This document shows, one piece after another, positions 50,168 through 60,662 of a DNA stretch of 64,000 nucleotides. The stretch is taken from NCBI RefSeq assembly GCF_024170405.1, contig NZ_JALJYC010000003.1:59963-123962 (forward strand). The letters run 5' to 3'. Source of the DNA: Neisseria perflava. Its GTDB lineage: Bacteria; Pseudomonadota; Gammaproteobacteria; Burkholderiales; Neisseriaceae. The translations under genes and the position numbers were made by a program. The notes under the pieces are model-generated. The model searched no databases and was not told where the DNA came from. It saw only the letters and a program-made list of their open reading frames with translations. Position 1 is the first letter of the stretch. Each line of letters begins with the position of its first letter.

Positions 50168-52447
50168 ATGACAACATTGCACTTTTTAGGTTTCCCGCGC
50201 GTCGGAGCATTCCGCGAATTGAAATTCGCCCAAGAAAAATACTGGCGCAAAGAGCTGGGCGAGCAAGAACTGTTGGATGTCGCCAAAGATTTGCGTGAGA
50301 AAAACTGGAAACACCAAGCTGCCGCCAACGCTGATTTTGTGGCCGTTGCCGACTTTACCTTTTACGACCATATTTTGGATTTGCAAGTCGCTACCGGCGC
50401 GATTCCCGCCCGTTTCGGCTTTGACAGCCAAAACCTGACCTTGGAACAATATTTCCAACTGGCGCGCGGCAACAAAGAGCAATTCGCCATTGAAATGACC
50501 AAATGGTTTGACACCAACTACCATTATTTGGTGCCCGAGTTCCACGCCGATACCGAATTTAAAGCCAATGCTGCGCACTATCTGCAACAGCTGCAAGAAG
50601 CGCAAGCGCTGGGCTTGCAAGCCAAACCGACCATCGTCGGCCCGCTGACCTTCCTGTGGATTGGTAAAGAAAAAGGCGATACCGATTTCGACCGTCTGAG
50701 CCTGCTGCCGAAACTGCTGCCGGTTTATGTAGAACTGCTGACCGCATTGGCCGAAGCCGGTGCAGAGTGGATTGAAATCGACGAACCTGCGCTGGCTGTG
50801 GATTTGCCGCAAGAATGGGTTGTCGCCTACAAAGAAGCATACGCCGCTTTGAGCCAAGTAAAAGCCAAAATTTTGCTGGCTACTTATTTCGGCTCAGTTG
50901 CCGAACATGCCGACCTGCTGAAAGCCTTGCCGGTTGACGGCCTGCACATCGACTTAGTGCGTGCGCCTGAACAGCTTTCCGCCTTTGCCGATTACGACAA
51001 AGTCTTGTCTGCCGGTGTGATTGACGGCCGCAATATCTGGCGTGCCAACTTGAATCAAGTTTTGGATACCCTTGAGCCGCTGAAAGCGCAACTGGGTGAT
51101 CGTCTGTGGATTGCTTCTTCCTGCTCGCTGCTGCACACCCCTTACGATTTGTCGGTGGAAGAAAAACTGCAAGCCAACAAGCCCAACCTGTATTCTTGGC
51201 TGGCCTTCACCCTGCAAAAAACCGATGAATTGCGCGTATTGAAAGCCGCTTTGGACAACGGCCGCGACAGCGTTGCCACAGAATTGGCCGCCAGCCAAGC
51301 CGCCGCCGATTCCCGCGCGGGCAGCGCCGAAATCCACCGCGATGACGTAGCCAAACGCTTGGCCGAACTGCCTGAAGGTGCCGACCAACGTAAATCGCCG
51401 TTTGCTACCCGCCTCAAAGCGCAACAGGCTTGGTTGAACCTGCCGCTTTTGCCGACCACCAACATCGGCTCGTTCCCGCAAACCACCGAAATCCGCCAAG
51501 CGCGTGCTGCCTTCAAAAAAGGCGAATTGAGCGCTGCCGACTACGAAGCCGCGATGAAAAAAGAAATCGCTCTGGTGGTGCAAGAGCAGGAAAAACTGGG
51601 CTTGGATGTCTTGGTACACGGCGAAGCCGAGCGCAACGACATGGTGGAATACTTCGGCGAGCTGTTGAGCGGCTTTGCCTTTACCCAATACGGCTGGGTG
51701 CAAAGCTACGGCAGCCGCTGCGTGAAACCGCCGATTATCTTCGGTGACGTGAGCCGCCCCGAAGCCATGACCGTGGCTTGGTCAACTTACGCGCAAACCC
51801 TGACTGACAAACCGATGAAAGGCATGCTGACCGGCCCGGTAACGATCTTGCAATGGTCTTTCGTGCGCAACGACATTTCGCGCGCCACCGTGTGCAAACA
51901 AATCGCCTTGGCCTTGAATGATGAAGTGTTGGATTTGGAAAAAGCCGGCATCAAAATCATCCAAATCGACGAACCGGCCATCCGCGAAGGTTTGCCCTTG
52001 AAACGCGCCGATTGGGATGCTTACTTGGCTTGGGCGGGCGAAGCCTTCCGCCTGTCGTCAACAGCTTGCGAAGACAGTACCCAAATCCACACCCATATGT
52101 GTTATTCCGAGTTTAACGACATCCTGCCCGCGATTGCCGCGATGGATGCAGACGTGATTACCATCGAAACTTCACGCTCCGACATGGAATTGCTGACCGC
52201 GTTCGGCGAATTTAAATACCCCAACGACATCGGCCCGGGCGTGTACGACATCCACAGCCCGCGCGTGCCGACCGAAGCCGAAGTCGAGCGTCTGCTGCGC
52301 AAAGCGATGGAAGTTGTGCCGGTAGAACGCCTGTGGGTCAACCCTGACTGCGGCCTGAAAACCCGCGGTTGGAAAGAAACCATCGAGCAGTTGGAAATCA
52401 TGATGAACGTCACCCGCAAACTGCGCGACGAGTTGGCTGCGAAGTAA
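50168..52447 (+). CDS. metE: Cobalamin-independent methionine synthase
   Basis: 759 residues, two barrels. The C-terminal half has the zinc ligands in THMCYSEF (His, Cys), the conserved Glu, and NPDCGLKTRGW (Cys). LPTTNIGSFPQTTEIR marks the start of the catalytic barrel. It transfers a methyl group from 5-methyl-THF-polyglutamate to homocysteine. Confidence 0.98.
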   Translation: MTTLHFLGFPRVGAFRELKFAQEKYWRKELGEQELLDVAKDLREKNWKHQAAANADFVAVADFTFYDHILDLQVATGAIPARFGFDSQNLTLEQYFQLARGNKEQFAIEMTKWFDTNYHYLVPEFHADTEFKANAAHYLQQLQEAQALGLQAKPTIVGPLTFLWIGKEKGDTDFDRLSLLPKLLPVYVELLTALAEAGAEWIEIDEPALAVDLPQEWVVAYKEAYAALSQVKAKILLATYFGSVAEHADLLKALPVDGLHIDLVRAPEQLSAFADYDKVLSAGVIDGRNIWRANLNQVLDTLEPLKAQLGDRLWIASSCSLLHTPYDLSVEEKLQANKPNLYSWLAFTLQKTDELRVLKAALDNGRDSVATELAASQAAADSRAGSAEIHRDDVAKRLAELPEGADQRKSPFATRLKAQQAWLNLPLLPTTNIGSFPQTTEIRQARAAFKKGELSAADYEAAMKKEIALVVQEQEKLGLDVLVHGEAERNDMVEYFGELLSGFAFTQYGWVQSYGSRCVKPPIIFGDVSRPEAMTVAWSTYAQTLTDKPMKGMLTGPVTILQWSFVRNDISRATVCKQIALALNDEVLDLEKAGIKIIQIDEPAIREGLPLKRADWDAYLAWAGEAFRLSSTACEDSTQIHTHMCYSEFNDILPAIAAMDADVITIETSRSDMELLTAFGEFKYPNDIGPGVYDIHSPRVPTEAEVERLLRKAMEVVPVERLWVNPDCGLKTRGWKETIEQLEIMMNVTRKLRDELAAK

Positions 52448-52468
52448 GCAGTAAAAAATAGGTAATAC

Positions 52469-52507
52469 AAAGGCCGTCTGAAAATTCGGATTTTCAGACG
52501 GCCTTTT
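52469..52507 (+). terminator. DUS inverted-pair terminator after metE
   Basis: AAAGGCCGTCTGAAAATTCGGATTTTCAGACGGCCTTT (given in the sequence as two 12-mer DUS and an AT loop), followed by T's. Confidence 0.8.
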
Positions 52508-52600
52508 TACTTAATGTGAGTTCGGGATAAACAGATAGAATATCTTTTTAAATTTTAGAAGCATACTTCTTCCGGCAGACAGAATCCGCGAGGATTCGTC

Positions 52601-52696
52601 ATTCCCGCGCAGGCGGGAATCCAGAAACCCGGCATTTCTGTAATGTTTTCAAGGCATCAGAAGCTCAAACTTCTGGATTCCCGCCTGCGCGGGAAT
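52601..52696. repeat. dRS3-bounded neisserial intergenic mosaic element (NIME)
   Basis: Two dRS3 copies of the form ATTCCC-N8-GGGAAT, at 52601-52620 and 52677-52696, with 56 bases between them. The inner bases show CCAGAA and TTCTGG next to the dRS3. Such units form arrays in neisserial intergenic DNA and serve as recombination or phage-integration targets. The gap 52448-52848 has no gene; it holds this element and DUS pairs on both sides. Confidence 0.88.
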
Positions 52697-52797
52697 GACG
52701 AAAATCTGGCGATTTTCTGCCTGCTGAAACGCTGTATGGTTCTGAAAATAATGAAAATATTTAAAACGCTTATCCTAAACTCTCGTTAAATAGCATA

Positions 52798-52837
52798 GAG
52801 GCCGTCTGAAAATTTGGATTTTCAGACGGCCTTTTTG
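52798..52837 (-). terminator. DUS inverted-pair terminator after the type ISP gene
   Basis: GAGGCC...GGCCTTTTT hairpin 12 bases beyond the stop of the minus-strand restriction gene. Confidence 0.78.
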
Positions 52838-52848
52838 CTTAGCTTAAA

Positions 52849-55824
52849 TTATTCCAAGACCAATTCCGGTAAGGCGTTTACGATTTTCATCGTTTCCAAG
52901 CTGACCGTTATTACCCGCAAAAACAATTCCAGCGGGTATCTGGCGTTGCCCATTGTTTCCAATGCCCAATCGTTGGCATTGTTGGCAATGCCGCTGTCTT
53001 TATCGGTTTTCACGCATTGGCGTTCCATTACCCATTCCAACGCGCTTTTGCTGTTGACGATATAGTCAAACGCCTGTTCGGGGATGTTTTCAATCGTGAA
53101 ATTTGCGTTATACACCACGTGCGTTTTGTCGTCTTTTTTGGCGAATTTCATTTTCTCCACATAAAAATCGCTGTCGGGACGGTCACTGACAATTTGGTTT
53201 TCTGCCAACGACAAACCCTTGATGTTGACGCGGGTGTAAATCGGCGCAGTTTCATAATGCAGATGTAACTGTGCCAAATTACGTCCGGCCTTGCCGAACG
53301 CCCAAAAATCCGCTTCGCTTTTCACACGCGGAATGCGTGGTAACTGCTTGGATAAATTATCCGCATATTTTTCACGGTAAGTTTCGCTGTGCAGTAAACC
53401 GTAGATATAGTAGAAAATATCTTCCTTGCCGATTGTTTGGCTGCCGTAAAAATCTTGGAAATGCAGCAAGGCCTTATCGTTAATGGCATCTTGACGCTGG
53501 TAGCCTGCGGAGGCCGTCTGAAACAAATCGTTGTCCTGCGCTTCGGTTTTCTCGTAGAGGTAGAGTGGAAAGCATTGGTTCTTTTCAAGTAATTCCAAAT
53601 CAGGAATGGTATTGCTCATCAATGTAGAAAATTCTTTTCTTGCTCCAGCCCCTGTTACACAAATCACCAAGTTTTCGCTTTCGGGAGTAGGGAAAATTTG
53701 AGGAATTTGTCCGACACGGTGTACTATCATTTCATCAAAATAAACATTCAATTTGCTAAACGGTCTATACACTCCCATTCTGATATTTGCTTGATTAAAT
53801 GAAGTCAAAATACCGTTTTTTACCTTGGGAATCAGGCTACTTGACCAGCTGATTTTAGTGGTATCCGTATTGATAAAATCTTCTACTTTTTGATTGCTTC
53901 CGGTTTCTTGATAACGCTGAACTTCGGAATTATAAAATTCAATCATTTTTTGCATATTCTCAGACAGTCTGCCGTCTGAAAAGTTATATACCCAAGCATC
54001 CCTTCCTGTTTCTGCACCACGCGAATAATTTTCAAAAATCACAAACTCTTTCATCTCTCCTTTTTTCGGTTTATGCCCCAAAATCGGATATTGGTTGAAA
54101 TTTACATCTCGCTGATTGAGCCAATCGTTAAAGCTGTCAGGTGTAATGGTTTGCCAATCGGTAATGCCGTTAATGCTTTGGTATTCGGCAATCATTTCCA
54201 ATTTATCTGTACGCTTTAAATAACTGCCGATGTCGTGAAAATAGATTTGTCCTGTTTTTTCAGCATTAGGGTTTTTAACCAAAAGAAAAATAGCCGTTGG
54301 TGTCATGATATTGAATACACTTTGACCTTCTTTTTTTGCGCTATCGCCTGATTTTCCACGAATACCGCCGCGTAAATGGAAAAAATATAAACTGGAAAAC
54401 TCATCAGCTAAACATTTACGCACTCCGTTCATTGCAACTTTCTCAATGAAATTGGCATTGGTAATAAACCCAATCACGCCTTGATTACCGATACGGTCGG
54501 AAGCCCAGCGGATGGCGCGGATATAGCTGTCGTAAAGCGAATTTTTGTTGGTTGCGCTTGAATAGGCCGCGTAAGTCTGCTCGATTTTTCTGTCCAAACC
54601 CGGATAGGCGGTGTTGGCATTGTTGTCGTTGGCGCTTTCCTGCCCTGCGGAATACGGCGGATTGCCGATGATTACCTTGATATCCAATGCTTTCTGCCGT
54701 TTGCGGCGGCGGCTGTTTTCGTCGGGATGGTCGGCCAAATCTTTCGGCTCGTACATGGCGAAGGTGTCGGTCAGGCAGATACCGTCAAACGGGGTATAAG
54801 TTTGCGGATTAGCCAGCGCGTGGTAGGTGGTTTCGATGTTGATACTGGCGATGTAGTAGGCGAGCAGCAGCATTTCGTTGGCATGGATTTCGCCATATTT
54901 GGCGGGCAGGTTTTCGGGCGCAATCAGGCCGCTTTGCAGCAGGCGGGTGATGAATGTACCCGTGCCGGTAAAGGGGTCGATAATCTGCACGCCTTTTGCA
55001 TTCAGGCTGCTGCCGAATTCTTGTTGCAATACGTCTTCTACGCTACGGATGATAAAGTCCACCACTTCAACCGGGGTATAGACAATCCCCATTTTCTCGG
55101 CCAGTTTGGGGAAGGCTTTGTTGAAGAATTTGTCATACAGCTCTTTGATGACTTCCTGCTTGCCTTGTGCGCTGCGGATACCTTCGACGCGCAGGCGCAC
55201 GTTGTCGTAAAACTCGTTGAGACGTTCGTTTTCTTTGTCCATCTGCCTGCGGTATAACACCGCCATCACTTTTTCAATCGCCTGCGACATGGGATTGTGG
55301 CGGGTAAAGTTGTCGTTTTTGAATAATGCATCAAAAATCGGTTTGGTAATAATGTGTTGCGCCAGCATTTCAACCACTTCGGATTTGCTCAGGCTGTCAT
55401 TCAGGTCTTGTTTCAGATGGCCGAAAAATTCTTCAAAGGCGCGGATTTCTTCTCCGTTGTCGGGATTATCCAATACGGCCTGCATTTGGCTGATATGCGT
55501 TTGGGCGATTTTGGCAACATCGTCTGCCCATTCGTCCCAATACATGCGGTTGCCGACTTTTTTGACGATTTTGGCGGTCAGGGCGCGTTCGATTTCGCCG
55601 ATTTCAAATTCAAACAAATCGTCGTGTACTTCGGATAAATCGCCTTTTTGCCCGATACTGTTGCTTCGTTGCGCTTTGCTTGCGGTTTTTTTGTTTGGCA
55701 GTGGTTTTATTTTTGCACTGTAAGGTTTTGACGGCGGCGACAATTTCGATTTTGTCGTTGGAACCGTCAAACTGCATTTGGTTGAGCATGGCTTCAAAGC
55801 GGTCGTCGTGTGAGCGCAGCGCAT
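52849..55824 (-). pseudogene. Type ISP restriction-modification enzyme, methyltransferase and specificity part (frame-shifted from the N-terminal part)
   Basis: Open frame of 991 codons. The first about 45 codons are out-of-frame read of the upstream part. From about AQRSNSIGQKGDLSEVHDD onward it is homologous to the coupler and MTase of type ISP enzymes. Motif I is DPFTGTGTF (about 283-291) and motif IV GNPPYSAG (about 387), gamma-class N6-adenine. The 3' part (53500-54450 richer in A/T) is the target recognition region, and the end has YIYGLLHSETYREKYA and DFWAFGKAGRNLAQLHLHYE typical of the family. It joins the helicase-nuclease part if one A is removed from a run of seven (55686-55692). 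A separate translated MTase from an internal start cannot be excluded. Confidence 0.85.
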
Positions 55825-57799
55825 TTAAAACCTGCCAGACAACGCGGTAGTTTTCGTTGTTATCCAAGGCTTTATCCGGCTCGACCCCGGCGGGGATGAC
55901 GACGGGCAGAATGACATAGCCGCGCTTTTTCCCTTCGGCGCGGCGCATGACGCGGCCGACCGACTGCACGACATCCACTTCGGAATTGCGCGGTGTCAGA
56001 AATAAAACGGCATCTAAAGCGGGCACATCCACGCCCTCTGACAAACAGCGGACATTGGATAAAATGCGGCAGGTATTCTCGGGCGTGTCGGCTTTGAGCC
56101 AGTTGATTTTGCTTTGCTTTTCCAGCGCGTTCATGCTGCCGTCAACATGTTCGGCATCGCAATGCAGGGCGTAAGAAGGCTGCTGTTTCAAATCTTCATC
56201 GGTTTCGCTTGCCTGATACGCTTCCACCACAGCGGAAAACATTTCACTGATGGCTTTGGAGCTGACTTTGTGTTTTTTGCCTTTGAAATTTTTTTCAATC
56301 ACTTGGCAAAAGGCAACGGCGCGTTTCATCGGGGTAAAATCGTCATTTAAATCTTGGCTTAATCCTTGTTTGGATAAGGCTTTCCAACAGCCGATGATTT
56401 TGGCGGCATCGTCAACGTGGATTTCGCCGTTACTGAGGAATTTTTCCAAGCGGCGGTTGATTTCAGCTTCGGCTACGGTCAATACGATGACTTTGTAATC
56501 CACCAGTAAGCCTTGTTTGACGGCCTCGGAAAAACTGATGGTATAAAACGTGTCGCCGAAGTGGTCGCGGTTGTCCATCGAATACAGCACGACACTGCCG
56601 TCATCATCTTTGGCTTGCTTTTTCGCATCGCTGCCGTAAATGCGCGGGGTGGCGGTCATATAAAGACGCTTTTGGGCGCGGATAAAGTCGTTGTTGTGGA
56701 CTTTGACAAAGTTTGAATCCGATTCGCCTTCGTAGGTGTGGCCTGTGGTGCGGTGGGCTTCATCGCAGATAATCAGGTCGAACTCGCCCAGCCCCATCTG
56801 CTGCGCCTGATGAATCACATCAATGGAGTGGTAGGTAGAATAGACAACGGTCATGGCTTCGCTGTTTTTCTTGTCATTTAAAGCTTTGAGCGCGTTGATG
56901 TGTTTGGTTAAACTTGCGGCGTTGGTGGTGGCGGGATATTGCAAATCGGAAAGGCGGCTGATGATGTTGCTTTCGTCTTCATCGCTTTTCTTTTTGCCGA
57001 CTTCGCTGTCGGAACACACGGCGAAATTGTGCAATTTGATGGCGCTCTCTTGTGTCCATTCGGTCAGGGTTTGCGACAACAAAGCCAAAGAAGGTACGAG
57101 AAACAAGACCATTTTGCCTGCGCCTGCCTGCTCTTCGGCAATTTTGAGCGCAGTAAAGGTTTTGCCTGTGCCGCAAGCCATAATCAGCTTGCCGCGTTCG
57201 GCCGTCTGAAAACGGTTTAAAACCGCATTCAGCGCCTGAGACTGATGAGGGCGGAGCTGCTTTTTGTCTTTTAAGACGATTTGCTGCTTTTGCAGATATT
57301 GCAACCAGTCAATCGCGCTGTTTTCCAAATCGCTGCGCTTGATGGTGCTGACGGGGATATGCTGATTATCCAGCGCTTCGGCAGCATGGGGTGACCATTT
57401 GTCGGTCGTGGTAATGATAATTCGGTGGCTGAAATCTTTTTTGCCGGAGGCGGTGAAAAAGCTGTCGATATCGGACTTTTGTACGGAATAGTCGGCTGAG
57501 TAGTTTTTACATTGGATGGCATGAAATTCGCCGCTTGCCGTGGTAGCCACCAAGTCGATACCGGAATCTTGCTTATTTGCGGCACGCTGATGGGTCGCTA
57601 CCCAATCGGCGTAAGTTTGAACATTTTGATATTGGTCTTGATAAAACGGCTCGTTTTGCAGGTAACGAATCATCAGGTGTTCGAAATCCGTACCTTTATC
57701 GCGCGGGCTTGATGCGTTTTGCTGGAATTGCTCCAGAATGAGTGAGAGTGAAGGGTCGGGTCGGGTCGGGTCGGGTCGGGTCGGGTCGGGTCGGTACAT
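55610..57799 (-). CDS. Type ISP restriction-modification enzyme, nuclease-helicase part, phase-variable
   Basis: 729 codons from ATG 57799, preceded by TAAGGAAAG. Directly after MYR comes an eight-unit pentanucleotide tract (read as DPTRP repeats). An Mrr-like PD-(D/E)xK nuclease lies at about 80-98 (GIDLV...EFHAIQCK). A superfamily 2 helicase follows with Walker A ACGTGKT (about 208-214), DEAH at 346-349, and SVGRVMRRAEGKKRG for motif VI. The last 27 or so codons (from about ATKQQYRAKRR) are frame-shifted read. The remainder of the about 1650-residue enzyme continues in the +1 frame at 52849-55824. Full enzymes translocate on DNA and cut far from the site while modifying one strand. Confidence 0.88.
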   Translation of the reverse strand: MYRPDPTRPDPTRPDPSLSLILEQFQQNASSPRDKGTDFEHLMIRYLQNEPFYQDQYQNVQTYADWVATHQRAANKQDSGIDLVATTASGEFHAIQCKNYSADYSVQKSDIDSFFTASGKKDFSHRIIITTTDKWSPHAAEALDNQHIPVSTIKRSDLENSAIDWLQYLQKQQIVLKDKKQLRPHQSQALNAVLNRFQTAERGKLIMACGTGKTFTALKIAEEQAGAGKMVLFLVPSLALLSQTLTEWTQESAIKLHNFAVCSDSEVGKKKSDEDESNIISRLSDLQYPATTNAASLTKHINALKALNDKKNSEAMTVVYSTYHSIDVIHQAQQMGLGEFDLIICDEAHRTTGHTYEGESDSNFVKVHNNDFIRAQKRLYMTATPRIYGSDAKKQAKDDDGSVVLYSMDNRDHFGDTFYTISFSEAVKQGLLVDYKVIVLTVAEAEINRRLEKFLSNGEIHVDDAAKIIGCWKALSKQGLSQDLNDDFTPMKRAVAFCQVIEKNFKGKKHKVSSKAISEMFSAVVEAYQASETDEDLKQQPSYALHCDAEHVDGSMNALEKQSKINWLKADTPENTCRILSNVRCLSEGVDVPALDAVLFLTPRNSEVDVVQSVGRVMRRAEGKKRGYVILPVVIPAGVEPDKALDNNENYRVVWQVLNALRSHDDRFEAMLNQMQFDGSNDKIEIVAAVKTLQCKNKTTAKQKNRKQSATKQQYRAKRRFIRSTRRFV
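55686..55692 (-). other. A7 homopolymer at the frameshift of the type ISP gene
   Basis: On the coding strand CAAAAAAACC. Reading CAA AAA AAC CGC stays in the short frame. With six A it becomes CAA AAA ACC GCA and continues into the methyltransferase frame. It may be a second contingency tract, an inactivating mutation or a base-calling error. Confidence 0.75.
57753..57792 (-). repeat. Pentanucleotide tract (GGGTC)x8 at the 5' end of the type ISP gene
   Basis: Eight perfect GGGTC units on the plus strand, i.e. GACCC on the coding strand, starting four bases after the ATG. In the present length the frame runs into the nuclease domain (on). Confidence 0.95.
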
Positions 57800-58032
57800 A
57801 ATAGTATAACTTTCCTTATTTGTCAATATGTTATATTTTAGAAAGATGGGTGTATGGGCAGAAGATAAATTGGTAAGAATTGTAAACGGAATTTTTAAAA
57901 AGAGATAGATCTTGTGCGACATTGCAGCATAAGAAACATATAAGAAACCCATTTTCAGACGGCATTTTGACATCTGCTGACAACCCTACCGTTTTCAATT
58001 ATCATAAACCAAATAATCACAAGGGAATTATT

Positions 58033-60315
58033 ATGCTGCGTTACATGCTGCCGTGTTGGGTGGCGGGCGTGGTTGTCTCGTTCGCGCTGCCGTCCGTACC
58101 GCTTGTTGAGGTATGGGCGGCGGCGTTTTGCGTATTATCGGCGGCGGCATGGCGGTTTCGGGGAGGGCGTGCATTTCAGACGGCATGGCTGCTGCTGGCG
58201 GTATTGCTTGGCGCGGCCTACGGCGTATGGCGCACGGAGCGGGCTTTGGCGCGGCAGTGGCCGTTGGGTCAGACCGAACAGGTGGCGCTGACGGTGGAAG
58301 TGGCGGATATGCCGCGCCGTGATGAAAAGCGGGTGCAGTTTCAGGCCAAGGCGCGGCGCAAGGACGGGCGGGAATTTGTGTTGCTGCTGTCGGATTATCA
58401 AGGGCGCGGGTGGACGGTGGGCAGCCGCTGGAAAATTTCGGCGCGGGTGCGGCCGGTTATCGGCGAGGTGAATCTGCGCGGTTTTGACCGCGAGGCATGG
58501 GCGTTGGGCAACGGCATAGGCGGCGTGGGCACGGTCGGCAAGGGGCGCGAAATGCTATCGGCAGGCAGGAATATGGGGCTGGCGGTTTGGCGCGAACGTA
58601 TCAGCCGCAACTGGCAGCCGGTTTCGGATGATGAACATCATGGCTTTATGCCGTCTGAAAACAATGCAGCAGATTCGTTTTCAGACGGCATTGCTTTGAT
58701 GAAAGCCTTGAGCATAGGCGAACAGTCGGCGCTGCGGCCGGCGCTGTGGCAGGTGTTCCGCCCTTTGGGGCTGACTCATTTGGTGAGCATTTCGGGGCTG
58801 CATGTGACCATGATTGCGGTATTGGCCGGCTGGTTGCTCAAGCGGCTGCTGCGTTTTTTGCCGTTTACCCCGGCGCGGCCGCGCTTATGGATATTGTGCG
58901 GCGGGGTGGCGGGGGCGCTGTTTTATGCGCTGATGGCGGGCTTTGCCGTGCCGACGCAGCGCAGCGTGCTGATGTTGGCGGCATTTGCCTGGGCATGGTG
59001 GCGCGGACGCGGCACGGCGGTGTGGGCGGGCTGGTGGCAGGCGCTGGCGGCGGTGTTGCTGTTTGATCCGTTGGCCGTTTTGGGTGTGGGCACTTGGCTG
59101 TCGTTCGGCTTGGTGGCGGCGCTGATTTGGGGCGGCGCAGGCCGTCTGAAACAGGGCGCGTGGCAAATGGCGGTGCGCGGGCAGTGGGCGGCGACGGTGT
59201 GGTCGGTGGTGTTGCTGGGTTGGTTTTTCGCTTCGCTGCCGCTCTTGAGTCCGCTGGTAAATGCGGTGGCGATTCCGTGGTTTTCTTGGGTATTGACGCC
59301 GCTGGCGCTGCTCGGCTCGCTGCTGCCTTTTGCGCCGTTGCAATATTTGGGCGCGGCGTTGGCGGAATATACGCTGCGGGGGATTGTCTGGTTGGCGGAC
59401 ATCGCGCCGGAATGGGGCGTGGCCGCCGCGCCGTGGCCGTTGTTGATGTTAGCGGGGATGGCCGCCCTGCTGCTGTTGCTGCCGCGCGGTACGGGCTTGC
59501 GCCCGCTGGCTTGTGTCGCTTTAACCGGTTTTATTTTTTACCGCCCCGCGCCGGTGGCGCAAGGCCGTCTGAACGTGATGGTAATGGACGCTGGGCAAGG
59601 CTTGGCGGTGTTGTTTCAGACGGCCTCGCATACGCTGCTGTTTGATACCGGCACGGCGCAGGCCGCCTCTGCGGGCGTTGTGCCCAGCCTGAATGCGCTG
59701 GGCGTGCGCCGTTTGGATAAATCGGTTTTATCGCACCACGACAGCGACCACGACGGCGGCTATCCGTTTATCCTGCGCGCGCAGCCGCCGGATAAGATAG
59801 CGGCGGGGCAGCCTGAATTTTATCCGCAGGCCGGATTGTGCCGCGAAGCGCGGTGGCAATGGGACGGCGTGGCCTTCGAGTTGCTGAGGCCGTCTGAAAA
59901 CGGCAGCGCGGAAGACAACGACCAAAGCTGTATTTTACGCGCGGTGGCAGGCGGTGAGGCGCTGCTGGTAACGGGCGATTTGGGACAGAAAGGCGAGGCG
60001 GCTTTGGTGGAAAAATACGGCAGCGCCTTGTTTAGCCAAGTCTTGCTGCTGGGGCACCACGGCAGCAATTCCGCCTCTTCGGGCGTGTTTCTCAACGCAG
60101 TATCGCCGCAATACGCCGTCGCCTCCAGCGGCTACGCCAATGCCTACGGTCATCCGACGGCAGCGGTACAAAACCGCGTGCGGGCGCATGGCGCGACTTT
60201 GCTGCGCACGGATGTGTCCGGCGCTTTGCTTTTTGAGTTGGGTGGCGAGGGAGAAGTTTTTCAAGGCCGTCTGAAAACGGATAAGTTTTATTGGCAGCGC
60301 AAACCCTTGGAATAG
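58033..60315 (+). CDS. comA: ComEC/Rec2 family DNA uptake channel (neisserial ComA)
   Basis: 760 residues from ATG 58033. The frame is open upstream for 37 codons without similarity. An N-terminal helix pair and OB-like part precede the Competence domain with about ten helices (about 230-500; LTHLVSISGLHVTMIAVLAG is the family signature). A C-terminal metallo-beta-lactamase-like domain has HHDSDHDGG (about 570) and LGHHGSNSASS. It carries one strand of transforming DNA across the inner membrane. Several DUS lie inside the coding sequence, including the ATGCCGTCTGAA form at 58648. Confidence 0.95.
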   Translation: MLRYMLPCWVAGVVVSFALPSVPLVEVWAAAFCVLSAAAWRFRGGRAFQTAWLLLAVLLGAAYGVWRTERALARQWPLGQTEQVALTVEVADMPRRDEKRVQFQAKARRKDGREFVLLLSDYQGRGWTVGSRWKISARVRPVIGEVNLRGFDREAWALGNGIGGVGTVGKGREMLSAGRNMGLAVWRERISRNWQPVSDDEHHGFMPSENNAADSFSDGIALMKALSIGEQSALRPALWQVFRPLGLTHLVSISGLHVTMIAVLAGWLLKRLLRFLPFTPARPRLWILCGGVAGALFYALMAGFAVPTQRSVLMLAAFAWAWWRGRGTAVWAGWWQALAAVLLFDPLAVLGVGTWLSFGLVAALIWGGAGRLKQGAWQMAVRGQWAATVWSVVLLGWFFASLPLLSPLVNAVAIPWFSWVLTPLALLGSLLPFAPLQYLGAALAEYTLRGIVWLADIAPEWGVAAAPWPLLMLAGMAALLLLLPRGTGLRPLACVALTGFIFYRPAPVAQGRLNVMVMDAGQGLAVLFQTASHTLLFDTGTAQAASAGVVPSLNALGVRRLDKSVLSHHDSDHDGGYPFILRAQPPDKIAAGQPEFYPQAGLCREARWQWDGVAFELLRPSENGSAEDNDQSCILRAVAGGEALLVTGDLGQKGEAALVEKYGSALFSQVLLLGHHGSNSASSGVFLNAVSPQYAVASSGYANAYGHPTAAVQNRVRAHGATLLRTDVSGALLFELGGEGEVFQGRLKTDKFYWQRKPLE

Positions 60316-60399
60316 GGTGGGGATTTGAAAGATTGTTTCAGGCTAATGTCATTTTGGCTTAACAAAAGTATAGTTATCCCTGTTTCGTGTGAATTCCGT

Positions 60400-60607
60400 T
60401 GTGGATAATCAGGGTTGGAGATTGAAAAATAAGGGAAAAGATTAGCTGCGTAAAAAATAGGCAGGTATGATGTTTTGATAAGATTATTCTTTTGTCAACT
60501 AAAAAGAAATATTTTTTCAGACGGCCTGTGGCTTTAAAGCGGCAATGCAGGCGGGGATGTTTTATCCTGCAACAGCGTGCATGCGCTTGTGTACGAGATG
60601 TGGATAA
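60400..60607. other. Gap 60316-60703 with two exact DnaA boxes
   Basis: The A/T-rich 388-base gap has no gene. TGTGGATAA (complement of TTATCCACA) occurs at 60400-60408 and again at 60599-60607. A 19-base near-palindrome TTGCTTAAATTTTAAGCAA lies at about 60645-60663, just before a DUS pair. Confidence 0.4.
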
Positions 60608-60662
60608 ATACGCTGAGAGATTGAAAAGACAGAGAAAAATAAAATTGCTTAAATTTTAAGCA

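Noticed and set aside
55686..55692. Programmed -1 frameshift at A AAA AAC in the type ISP gene
   Set aside because: The heptamer is in the right phase for -1 slippage, but the methyltransferase lies in the +1 frame, so -1 slippage would not reach it.
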